In this document: piece after piece, positions 38,501 through 46,800 of the stretch
Position numbering within the stretch: position 1 is the first letter of the stretch
Layout: each line of letters starts with the position of its first letter
Assembly (NCBI RefSeq): GCF_026626635.1
Contig: NZ_JAPNKA010000001.1
Span: 5,704,001-5,768,000 of the forward strand
Direction of reading: 5' to 3'
Length of the DNA: 64,000 bases
Source of the DNA: Archangium lansingense
GTDB lineage: Bacteria; Myxococcota; Myxococcia; Myxococcales; Myxococcaceae
Position numbers and translations under genes: made by a program
The notes under the pieces: generated by a model
Seen by the model: only the letters and a program-made list of their open reading frames with translations
The model's database searches: none
Told to the model about the DNA's origin: nothing

Positions 38501-39678
38501 CCGCCATGCTCGAGCGCACGCGGGCCTGGCTGCTCAAGCAGCGCGATGGCAAGGGAGGTTTCGAGCGGAAGCGGCGCGCGCTCCACACGTGGATCGAGGA
38601 TTCCGACACCTCCAATGCCTACATCCTCTGGGCCCTGCTGGAGAGCGCGGACAAGCCGGCGGAGGCGGCCCGTGAGCTGGCCAAGGAGGTGGGCGCGCTG
38701 AAGGCGGCCGCCATCAAGAGCCAGAACAGCTATGTGCTCGCACTCGCCGCGAATGTGATGGCGCTCGTGGGGGAGGGGAATGAGGCCCGCAAGCTCATGG
38801 AGCGGCTCGCCGCGAAGCAGGGGAAGACAGGGGTGGTGGAGGGCGGCACCCAGTCGATCGTCGGCAGTTCGGGCGAGACGCTCCAGATCGAGACCACCGC
38901 GCTGGCGGTGCTGGCCTGGCTGAGGGAGCCCGCCCATGTGAGCAACGTGGAGCGCTCGATGCGGTTCCTGGCGGACTCGTGCGAGGGAGGCCGCTACGGC
39001 TCGACCCAGAGCACGGTGCTCGCGCTGCGTGCCATCGTTGCCTACGACCAGGCGCGCTCGGCGAAGCGGGCTGCAGGCTCGGTCCGCGTCTACGTCGATG
39101 GCAAGCCCGTGGGCAACGCCGTGAAGTTCGATGGCAAGACGCAGGAGGCGCTCAAGCTGCCGGACGTGTCCGAGCTGCTCACCGCGGGCGAGCGGAAGAT
39201 CGAGCTGCGGATGGAAGGTGGCTCGGAGCTGCCCTACTCGATCGAGGTCACCTACAACGCCCTCGTGCCGGCCAGCTCGCCGGACACCCGGGTGGACCTG
39301 GAGGTGACGCTGGCGAAGAACGCCCTGACCGAGGGTGAGCCGACCGAGGCACGCGTCTGGGTGACGAACCGGAGCGACGAGAAGCTGTCCACCACGGTGG
39401 CGATCTTCGGTGTGCCGGGCGGTCTCGAGGTCCGGCATGACCAGCTCAAGGAGCTGGTGAAGAAGCACACGGTGGACGCCTACGAGGTCATCGGTCGCGA
39501 CGTCGTCCTCTACTGGCGGGGCATGGAGCCGCGGAAGAAGCTGGAGGTGCCCCTGTCGCTGATCGCGGCGGTGCCGGGCACCTATACGGGCCCGGCCAGC
39601 CGCGCGTATCTCTACTACGCGGACAATCACAAGATCTGGCGCGACGGCCTCAAGGTGTCCATCGCTCCGAAGCAGTGA
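35554..39678 (+). CDS. Bacterial alpha-2-macroglobulin
   Basis: 1374 residues from the ATG at 35554. The N-terminal hydrophobic stretch LLALATVGLAISM is a signal peptide with probable SPI cleavage near VLAARA; there is no lipobox. Macroglobulin-like domains run through the first half, with TDKPLYRPGEQV at about residue 50. An Ala/Pro/Lys-rich insertion (about 560-640) falls where a bait region could be. The thioester motif is CFEQ (C899-Q902), in EPSGCFEQTSS, and the TED has VLALAANVMALVG. A receptor-like C-terminal domain follows. It traps proteases by cleavage and covalent coupling. No penicillin-binding protein 1C gene is adjacent, unlike in many proteobacteria. Confidence 0.93.
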   Translation: MIEHVVPRALLALATVGLAISMSFQPQQVLAARADTASLGGSGRALTFISTDKPLYRPGEQVLARGLMLEARGHTPLANQAHANVEIRGPKGDVVTSARVVSENSVWGYSWTVPEDMAGGEYTLSVSYPWTGEAPAERKFDVRAYRAPRLKSQIEFLRDGYGPGDTVTATLDVKRAEGGVPSGARVTATALVDGVTVAQVPGVVDARGLCTVSFKLPGRIERGEGSLAFAIEDGGVVETAAKTIPILLQTLDLTLYPEGGDLVAGLPSRVYFQALTPAQKPADLSGVVIDLATGAVVAQVRSEHEGRGRFELTPKAGVKYALRIDEPSGIRKPFPLPEVKARGAVLRASEDVIPAGRPVVLTVGLSGVKQAKVTLSQREVELASSLVDPNEKVILDPKDADGVLIATLWDADGRPLAERLVFRQPAKALSIEVKANKPRYVPGDQVELTARTTRGGQPVSALVMLTVTDDAVLELIEKRDQAPQLPVMVLLEPEVKELADAQVYFDEKNPKAKLAVDLLLGTQGWRRFALANAEQFVAQHGDLARRALAVRVPMPPPEEVFDEGAAIPEMAGAPPPMPAPVPQAAQVPQARPVAKAAPPGPPPVQPAPRAVAAKPVAPKGMVEAERKAKKEASRQKAIVADREMAAEEDVAGMPLYSQPMVYFREYAHTVRPGRKPGDRMDFSETLFWNAGVRTDAKTGEVRVSFGLNDSVTSFKAFAGAVGDDGALGSAVATIESVQPFYLEPKLPLEVTSGDVIQVPLALVNGTSTALQGAGVQVGLSGDVKASSLGVMNLAANERARRILELKVGAQSRPVDVTLTATAGNYVDTVKRTLSIKPNGFPLRISFGGLLSSRQPVVHSVTLPANHVRGSVKTSIAVYPSPLANMTESLARLIQEPSGCFEQTSSTTYPMTMAQQYFQTHSGVSPELVASAREKLEKGYKRLVGFECSEKGYEWFGENPGHEALTAFGLMHFSDMKQVRDVDAAMLERTRAWLLKQRDGKGGFERKRRALHTWIEDSDTSNAYILWALLESADKPAEAARELAKEVGALKAAAIKSQNSYVLALAANVMALVGEGNEARKLMERLAAKQGKTGVVEGGTQSIVGSSGETLQIETTALAVLAWLREPAHVSNVERSMRFLADSCEGGRYGSTQSTVLALRAIVAYDQARSAKRAAGSVRVYVDGKPVGNAVKFDGKTQEALKLPDVSELLTAGERKIELRMEGGSELPYSIEVTYNALVPASSPDTRVDLEVTLAKNALTEGEPTEARVWVTNRSDEKLSTTVAIFGVPGGLEVRHDQLKELVKKHTVDAYEVIGRDVVLYWRGMEPRKKLEVPLSLIAAVPGTYTGPASRAYLYYADNHKIWRDGLKVSIAPKQ

Positions 39679-39713
39679 GTGTCTGGACATAGTCCGCAGG
39701 CGCGGTGGATGTC

Positions 39714-39734
39714 CCCTCTCCCTCTGGGAGAGGG
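39714..39734. repeat. Hairpin repeat of the CCCTCTCCC family, copy 2
   Basis: Arms CCCTCTCCC and GGGAGAGGG around TCT, nearly identical to 22453-22473. It lies between the convergent alpha-2-macroglobulin and LysR genes and may act as a bidirectional weak terminator or be a REP-like element. Confidence 0.7.
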
Positions 39735-39779
39735 ATCATGCGCAACACGACTGTGTCCGCGAACTTCGTGGACACTCCA

Positions 39780-40670
39780 CTAGCTCGACGGGTTCGCGGT
39801 TCGGAGCAGCCAGGCCCGGAAGGCGCTCACCTTGGGTTGGCGTTGGGCGCGCGCCGTGGTGAGGAGCACATAGGCCCTCCCATCCACCGCTTCCCCTGGG
39901 AAGGGCCGGACCAGCCGGCCGCTCTGCAACTCATGCTGCACCAGCGAGGTGCGCGCGATGGCGAGGCCCTGGCCGGCTTCAGCGGCTGAGAGCAATGCGG
40001 TCATCTCGCTGAAGCGCGGCCCTCGTGTCACGTCGACTCCCAGGGCGCCCACCGCCGCGAGCCAGTTCGGCCAGTCCGGTGTGTCGGCGTAGTGCAGCAG
40101 CGTGTGCCTCGGCAGATCCTCCACGCTCCGCAGTGGCCTCGGGCCGTGGAGCAGCGAGGGCGCGCACACCGGGAAGAGCCGCTCCTCACCGAGTGGATCC
40201 ACGACGACGCCCGGCCAGGGGCCCTCGCCGAAACGGATGCTCACGTCCGCCTCCCCGCGTCCCAGCTCGGCTTCGTCACGCGAGCCATCCAGCCGGAGCT
40301 CAATCCACGGGTGCGTCTCGCAGAAGCCCCCGAGCCGGGGCGCGAGCCACCGCGTGGCGAAGGCGCGCGGTGCACCCACCACGAGCGTGGCCGGCGTGGG
40401 GTTGGCGGAGACGCGATCCACCGCCAGAGCAAGCTCCGCGAAGATGCGCGTGGCGCGCTCGGCCAGCTCCCGTCCCCGCTCGGTGAGCTCCAAGCCCCGC
40501 CCGGTGCGAGTGAAGAGCCGGCAACCCAGGTGTTCCTCGAGGTGGTGCACCTGTCGGCTCACAGCGCCATGGGTGACACCCAACTCACGCGCGGCGCGTC
40601 CCAGATGACGATGGCGCGCGGCGGCCTCGAAGGCACGGAGGGCATTGAGCGGGGGAAGGGGAGGCGTCAT
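39780..40670 (-). CDS. LysR-family transcriptional regulator (GcvA/AmpR-like)
   Basis: 296 residues. Helix-turn-helix in residues 8-65: LNALRAFEAAARHRHLGRAA, ELGVTHGAVSRQVHHLEEHL. The effector domain contains GAPRAFATRWLAPRLGGF and VSIRFGEGPWPGV, close to the GcvA/AmpR group. It is divergent from the MFS gene. The site at 40687-40701, 17 bp upstream of its own start, is a T-N11-A palindrome, fitting autoregulation and control of the transporter. Confidence 0.93.
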   Translation of the reverse strand: MTPPLPPLNALRAFEAAARHRHLGRAARELGVTHGAVSRQVHHLEEHLGCRLFTRTGRGLELTERGRELAERATRIFAELALAVDRVSANPTPATLVVGAPRAFATRWLAPRLGGFCETHPWIELRLDGSRDEAELGRGEADVSIRFGEGPWPGVVVDPLGEERLFPVCAPSLLHGPRPLRSVEDLPRHTLLHYADTPDWPNWLAAVGALGVDVTRGPRFSEMTALLSAAEAGQGLAIARTSLVQHELQSGRLVRPFPGEAVDGRAYVLLTTARAQRQPKVSAFRAWLLRTANPSS

Positions 40671-40686
40671 GACTCACGAGGGGGTT

Positions 40687-40701
40687 GTGAGAAAAACTCA
40701 C
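40687..40701. promoter_or_regulatory. LysR-type operator (T-N11-A)
   Basis: GTGAG AAAAA CTCAC, a perfect inverted repeat containing T (40688), 11 bases and A (40700). It is in the divergent LysR/MFS intergenic region, just upstream of the LysR start. It matches the classical LysR box. Confidence 0.6.
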
Positions 40702-40809
40702 CGTACCCGGGCACCTTAATCGATTGTCGCTCCAGGGGGCCGCGAGCATCCTTTCCCCGCTCGTCCGCCCCATTCCGCGGCGTGATTTCGAGCGAGGAGG
40801 TACCTTCCC

Positions 40810-42003
40810 ATGGCCGCGACGATGCGACTGGCTCCCGCCCGGGACCTCTGGCGCGACCCCGTCTGGCGGCGCTGGGTGCTGGCGGCGTTCTTCGCCCGGC
40901 TGCCCGGAACGATGACGGCCTTCACCCTGCTGCTCGCCGGACGCTGGGCGAGTGACTCCTTCACGCTCGGTGCATGGATGGCCAGTGCCCAGGCCGTGGG
41001 CTCTGCCCTCGTGGCGCCCTCGCGAGGTCGGCTGTTGGATCGCACCGGCCTCAACGCGGGACTCCGGCGCGGGCTCCTCTGGCAGGCCGTGCTCGTCCTG
41101 GGGCTCGCGGTGGCGGCCCTGGTGCGAGCGCCCGCTCCGGTGCTGCTGATCCTCGCGCTGTTGCTCGGCGTGATGCCCTCCGGCCTTCAAGGAGGCTTCC
41201 GCGCGTTGCTCTCCTCGGTGGCTCCCGCTGGACGTCACGAGGCGGCCTTCGCGCTCGATGCGGTGCTGGTGGAGCTGCAGTGGGTGGTGGGCCCGCTGCT
41301 GGTGGGCGTGACATCCATCTCGGGCTCGCCCCTGGTGGCGCTGGGGTTGATGGGCGCGAGTGCACTCGTGGCGAGTGTGCTGTGCCTGGGGCTCCCCGAG
41401 CGCTTCTCCCCACCGGCCACCCCCATGCCCACCACGCCGGTGTGGCGGACGCCCGGGGCTCCACGGGTGCTAGGCATGGTGGCCATCCTCGGGCTGAGCT
41501 GGGGCGCGATGGAGGCCGCCTTTCCCTCGCGCCTCGAGGAGCTTGGCTCCAGCGCCTCGCTCTGGGGGGCCCTGGCCGCGCTGCTCTCGGCCGCGAGCGT
41601 CGCCGGAGGGCTCGCCCATGCGGTGCTGCCGATGGCTCCCGGCCGTCTGGATGGCACCTGGCGCGCGCGGGGCCTGCTGCTGGCATGGGGGCTGTCGTTG
41701 CTCCCACTCGGGTGGATGGCCTCCGTGCAGGGGCTGGCGGTGTGGCTCGTCGCCGCTGGACTCTTCCTCGCGCCCCTGACCGGTACGTTGACCTTCCTGC
41801 TGCAGCAGGCGGTGCCCCCTCTGCGGCACGCGGAGGGGTTCTCCTTCTACAGCGCGTGCTGGTCGCTGGGGGTGGCTGGGGGAAGCGCACTCGCGGGGGG
41901 ACTGCTCGGTCCCTGGGGGGCCGCCCCGGTGCTGGCGGGAGCCGCCTTGCTGCCGCTCGGGTTCGCGCTCTTGTCCACGGGTGCTGGCAGACCTCGCACG
42001 TGA
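40810..42003 (+). CDS. Major facilitator superfamily transporter
   Basis: 397 residues, 12 predicted membrane helices. Motif A-like GRLLDRTGLNAGLRRGLLW follows helix 2. It has Gly/Ala/Leu-rich helices such as VLVLGLAVAALVRAPAPVLLILALLLG. The two halves are separated by a hydrophilic loop with PERFSPPATPMPT. It is likely an exporter of a small molecule, or a sugar/drug antiporter, in the inner membrane. Its expression is probably under the divergent LysR regulator. The substrate cannot be inferred from the sequence. Confidence 0.88.
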   Translation: MAATMRLAPARDLWRDPVWRRWVLAAFFARLPGTMTAFTLLLAGRWASDSFTLGAWMASAQAVGSALVAPSRGRLLDRTGLNAGLRRGLLWQAVLVLGLAVAALVRAPAPVLLILALLLGVMPSGLQGGFRALLSSVAPAGRHEAAFALDAVLVELQWVVGPLLVGVTSISGSPLVALGLMGASALVASVLCLGLPERFSPPATPMPTTPVWRTPGAPRVLGMVAILGLSWGAMEAAFPSRLEELGSSASLWGALAALLSAASVAGGLAHAVLPMAPGRLDGTWRARGLLLAWGLSLLPLGWMASVQGLAVWLVAAGLFLAPLTGTLTFLLQQAVPPLRHAEGFSFYSACWSLGVAGGSALAGGLLGPWGAAPVLAGAALLPLGFALLSTGAGRPRT

Positions 42004-42183
42004 CAGGACCCGGACACCTGTGGGGCCGCTCCTTGATTCGGCCCCCAAGGGTGTTTACCTGATGGAGCGGCCCGAGCAGCGAGGGCCCTCCCATGCGCGG
42101 GATGTGCTATGCGCCCGGGCGGACCGGATAGGATTCCGCGGCCTTCGGGCGCGCTCCGTCCAGTGAACGAAAGGCACGATTCG

Positions 42184-42624
42184 ATGGCGTCACTCACCGA
42201 GACGTTGACCAACGAGAACAAGAAGGCGGCGGTCGTCGACGACTGCTGCGCGCTCATCGACGCCGAGGTCGCCGACAAGGGCGGCATCTCGGGGCTCGCC
42301 ATCAAGGCGGGCTATAGCGCGGTCAAGAACATCAAGCCCGGCTTCATCCGGCACGCCGTCGTGGATCTCCTCCCCGACTTCGCCAAGGCGCTTGATCCCC
42401 TCTACCAGGAGGCCAAGACGGGCGGGAAGCCGGTCGGGGCCCACATCTCGACGAACGCGGGGCGCGCCGCGGATGCCCTGCTCTCCATCACCGATGGGAA
42501 GGTCCGCAACGCGCAGAGCGGCCTCGTCAAGGGCACCTACGAGAAGCTCCGCGGCACCGCGAAGAAGAACGTCGAGGCTGCCATCCCCCGCATCGGCAAG
42601 CTCATCGAGAAGCACGGGGGCTGA
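42184..42624 (+). CDS. Small conserved helical protein, unknown function
   Basis: 146 residues from the ATG at 42184 (CGAAAGGCACG upstream); the earlier in-frame start is not conserved-looking. Features: MASLTETLTNENKKAAVVDDC, CALIDAEVADKGGISGLAIKAGYSAVKNI, and repeated Lys/Ala helices. It has no signal peptide and no known motif. The amino-acid pattern recalls a small family of cytosolic proteins found in diverse bacteria, but I do not recognise the function. A hairpin at 42638-42666 follows it. Confidence 0.7.
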   Translation: MASLTETLTNENKKAAVVDDCCALIDAEVADKGGISGLAIKAGYSAVKNIKPGFIRHAVVDLLPDFAKALDPLYQEAKTGGKPVGAHISTNAGRAADALLSITDGKVRNAQSGLVKGTYEKLRGTAKKNVEAAIPRIGKLIEKHGG

Positions 42625-42637
42625 GAAGTGTGTGGAC

Positions 42638-42666
42638 CCCACCGGGTCTCGGAGACACCCGGTGGG
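42638..42666 (+). terminator. GC-rich hairpin after the small conserved gene
   Basis: CCCACCGGGT (42638-42647) pairs with ACCCGGTGGG (42657-42666) around nine bases. It starts 14 bp after the stop. No T tract follows, so termination would be Rho-assisted or inefficient. Confidence 0.45.
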
Positions 42667-42773
42667 ACGTCCTCGGAGCGCCAGGGGTCTCGGCTAATCG
42701 ATGAGGCCCGGCCGGCACACGCCGTTGTCGCCGCCCGAGGTGGCCGCTCTACCTGCAGCCGTAGCGCCCCCTG

Positions 42774-43733
42774 CTACTTGCGGAACCGGTCCGTGGCCTC
42801 GATGAGCGCGTCCGTGGTGCCCAGCTCGTACGCCGCGTGCCCGGCGTCCGGGATGATCTTCAGCTCCGCCTCCGGCCATGCCTTGTGCAGCGCCCAGGCA
42901 CTGTCCATGGGGCAGCACATGTCATAGCGGCCCTGGACGATCACGGCCGGGATGTGGCGGATGCGGGGCACGTCGTCCAGGAGCTGGGTGTCGCTGCTCA
43001 GCCAGGCGCGATTGATGAAGTAGTGGCACTCGATGCGTGCGAAGGCGAGGGAGAACTCGTCCTCGCCCAGGTGCGCGATGTAGTTCGCGTTGGGGGCGAG
43101 GTAGCTGGTGCGGCCCTCCCAGATGCTCCAGGCCCGTGCCGCCTCCTGGCGCACCTTGGGGTCATCGCCCATCAGTCGCTTGTGATAGGCCTGGACCAGA
43201 TCCCCCCGCTCCTCGGGAGGGATGGGCGCGAGGTAGTCCTCCCACGCATCCGGGAAGATGGTGTGCGCGCCGTGCTGGTAGAACCAGCGGATCTCCTGCT
43301 GGCGCAGCAGGAAGATGCCTCTCAGCACCAGCTCCGAGACGCGCTCCGGGTGCTTCTGCGCGTACGCGAGCGAGAGCGTGCTGCCCCACGAGCCACCGAA
43401 GACGAGCCACTGCTCGATGCCCAGGTGGCGGCGCAGCGTCTCCATGTCCTCCACCAGGTGCCAGGTGGTGTTCTCCTCCACGCTCGCGAAGGGCGTGCTC
43501 TTGCCGCAGCCCCGCTGGTCGAACAGGACGATGCGGTACGCCGCCGGATCGAAGAAGCGCCGCTGTTTGGGATCCGTGCCGCTGCCCGGCCCACCGTGGA
43601 CGAACACCACCGGCTTACCCTTCGGGTTGCCGCTCTCCTCGAAGTAGATCTCGTGGATGGGCGACACGCGGAGACGGCCGGTGTTGTAGGGCTCGATGGG
43701 TGGGTAGAAGGTGCGGAGAGGGGTGGATGCCAT
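42774..43733 (-). CDS. pip: Prolyl aminopeptidase
   Basis: 319 residues from the ATG at 43733. Alpha/beta hydrolase: HGGPGSG oxyanion loop, nucleophile Ser in GGSWGSTLSLAYAQ, Asp in YDMCCP-like VQGRYDMCC and His in DAGHAAYE. The lid has the family block AARAWSIWEG. It removes N-terminal Pro from peptides in the cytoplasm. Length equals family members (about 310-320). Confidence 0.93.
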   Translation of the reverse strand: MASTPLRTFYPPIEPYNTGRLRVSPIHEIYFEESGNPKGKPVVFVHGGPGSGTDPKQRRFFDPAAYRIVLFDQRGCGKSTPFASVEENTTWHLVEDMETLRRHLGIEQWLVFGGSWGSTLSLAYAQKHPERVSELVLRGIFLLRQQEIRWFYQHGAHTIFPDAWEDYLAPIPPEERGDLVQAYHKRLMGDDPKVRQEAARAWSIWEGRTSYLAPNANYIAHLGEDEFSLAFARIECHYFINRAWLSSDTQLLDDVPRIRHIPAVIVQGRYDMCCPMDSAWALHKAWPEAELKIIPDAGHAAYELGTTDALIEATDRFRK

Positions 43734-43848
43734 GGGCGCGCACCCTAGCAGACGAGGGCTCAGTGCACTCCGGTCTTCACTGGCTCCGGCTCTGCTTCCG
43801 ACCGGTACGCGAGGCAGTCCTCCTCGCGTACCGGTCACCATCTTGAGG

Positions 43849-46800
43849 CTACGGCGTGAGCTCGACGATGCGCTCCGTCCGGATGTTGTTGTCCTCACGC
43901 AGCTCCTGCACCCAGCGCTCCATGTCGATCAGGGTGCCCAGGTAGTACGTCCCTTGGACCTGGGACCCAGGAGGCGGGGAGGCGTAGACGGAGACGTCCT
44001 TCGTGACGCAGCTGCCCGGCTGCAGCGGCTCCACGTCGATGCTGCCAATCGTCGTCTGGTCGAACATCGGATTGCCAGGAGCGGGCATCGTGAGCTGGTC
44101 GTCCGTCGAGAGCAGCACCTGCAGCCAGGCCGTGCCCTGGGAGGCCACCGTCCCCTGGTTGCACACCTTCACCGTGGCCGTGTAGCTCTGCCAGCTCTGC
44201 ATGCTGGCCGGGCTCGTCACCTCGGTCACCACGAGATCGGCCATGTAGCCCACGCCCATCAGGCCGCTCACGTGGACGTTGTTGTCCTCGCGCAGCTCCT
44301 GCTCGGCATGGTTCGTGTCGATGGCGGCCACGAGGTAGTACGCGCCATCGCCCTGCGCCGCGGGCGGCCGGTAGGCGTTGGCGGACACATCCTTCGTCAC
44401 GCAACTGCCCGGCTGCACGGGCTGGTCCAGGTTCACGTACCCGATGGGCGCCTGCTCCATCAGCATCCCCGGAGGCGGGGGCGGCTGGCCCGGAGAGGGC
44501 AGCGTCAGCTCAGTATCCATGGATAGGAACAGTTCCAGCGCCGCTCCATAAGAGTAGCTCTGGGTGGGGGTGGTGCCCTGGTTGCAGACCTTCACCGAGG
44601 CCGTGAAGGGCTGTCCGTCCATCACGCTCGCAGGAGCCGTCACCTCCGTCACCACGAGGTCCGGCCGATAGCCCACGCCCATCAGGCCCTTCACGTGGAC
44701 GTTGTTGTCCTCGCGCAGCTCCTGTTCAGACTGGTACGGGTCGATGGCGGCCACGAGGTAGTACGCACCATCGCCCTGAGCCGCGGGTGGCGGCGAGGCG
44801 TAGGCTGGCACGCTGACCGTCACGCATTGCCCAGGCTGCAGGTTCTGGGTCAGGTTCACGCCTCCGATGGACTGCTGGTCCTGTGTCATGCCCGGAGGCG
44901 GGGGCGGCTGGCCCGGAGAGGGCAGCGTCAGCTCGGTATCCATGGACAGGAACAGCTCCACCGCCGTCCCATAGGAGTTGGTGGTGGAGGTGCCCTGGTT
45001 GCACACCTTCACCGAGGCCGTGAAGTTCTGGCCACCTTCCACGTTGGTCGGCGCGCTCACCTCGGACACCACGAGGTCCGGCCCGTAGCCCACGCCCATC
45101 AGGCCGCTCACGTAGACGTTGTTGTCCTCGCGCAGCTCCTGCTCGGAGTGGTTGGTGTCGATGGCCGCCACCAGGTAGTACGCGCCAGCACCCTGGGCCG
45201 CGGGCGGCCGGTAGGCATGGGCCAGGACACTCGTCGTCACGCAACTGTTCGGCTGTAGAGGCTGGTCCAGGTCCAGGCCGCCGATGGGCGCCTGATCCAT
45301 CTGCGTTCCCGGAGGCGGAGGCTGGCCGGGAGCGGGCAGCGTCAGCTCGGTATCCATCGACAGGAACAGCTCTACCCTCGTGCCATAGGAGTTGGTGGGG
45401 ACGGTGCCCTGGTTGCACACCTTCACCGAGGCCGTGAAGCTCTGGCCATCCTCCAGGTTGGCCGGAGCACTCACTCCGGTCACCACGAGGTCGGGTCGGT
45501 AACCCACGCCCACCAGGCCCTTCACGTAGACGTTGTTGTCCTCACGCAGCTCCTGCTCGGAGTGGTGGGCGTCAACGACGGCCACCAGGTAGTAGGCGCC
45601 ATCGCCCTGGGCCGCGGGCGGCCGGTAGGCACTGGCGGGCATGTCCTTCGTCACGCACTGCCCCGGATGCAGGGGCTCGTCCAGGTTGTCGATACCGATG
45701 GACACCTGATCCATCGTTCCCGGAGGCGGAGGCTGGCCCGGAGAGGGCAGCGTCAGCTCGGTATCCATCGACAGGAAGAGCTCCACCGCTGCCCCGTAGG
45801 AGTTGGTGGGGGCGGTGCCCTGGTTGCACACCTTCACCGAGGCCGTGAAGCCCTGGCCATCGTGCATGTTGGCCGGAGCGCTGACTCCGGTCACCACGAG
45901 GTCGGGCCGGTAGCCCACGCCCACCAGGCCGCTCACGTGGACGTTGTTGTCCTCACGCAGCTCCTGCTCGGAGTGGTGGGCGTCAACGACGGCCACCAGG
46001 TAGTAGGCGCCATCGCCCTGGGCCGCGGGCGGCTGGTAGGCACTGGCGGGCATGTCCTTCGTCACGCACTGCCCCGGATGCAGGGGCTCGTCCAGGTTGT
46101 CGATACCGATGGACACCTGATCCATCGTTCCCGGAGGCGGGGGCTGGCCGGGAGCGGGCAGCGTCAGCTCGGCATTCATCGACAGGAACAGCTCCACCGC
46201 AGCCCCATAGGAGTTGGTGGGCTCGGTGCCCTGGTTGCACACCTTCACCGAGGCCGTGAAGCCCTGGCCATCCTGCATGTTGGCCGGAGCGCTGACTCCG
46301 GTCACCACGAGGTCGGGCCGGTGTCCCACGCCCATCAGGCCGCTCACGTGGACGTTGTTGTCCTCACGCAGCTCCTGCTCGGCATGGTTCATGTCGACCA
46401 TGGCGGCCAGGTAGAGCGCGCCATCCCCCATGAAGTCCGGAGGCGGCCAGGCGTTGGCGAGCACGCTCTTCGTCACGCACTGCCCGGGGAACAAGCTCTT
46501 CTCCAGCTGCACGTTCCCGATGGAATGCTGGTCCGTCGACGGGCTCGTGGGCGGATTGCTCGGGTCTGGCAGCGTCAGCTCATCATCCGTGGACAGGAAG
46601 AGCTCCACCTCCGACCAGTAGGAGTAGTTCTGAGTGGGGGCGGTGCCCTGGTTGCACACCTTCACCGAGGCCGTGAAGCTCTGGCCGGGCTCGAGGTTGG
46701 CTGGCGCGTCCACCTGGGTCACCACGAGGTCGGGCCGGTAGCCCACCCCCATCAGGCCGCTCACGTGGAGATTGTTGTCCTCGCGCAGCTCCTGCTCGGC

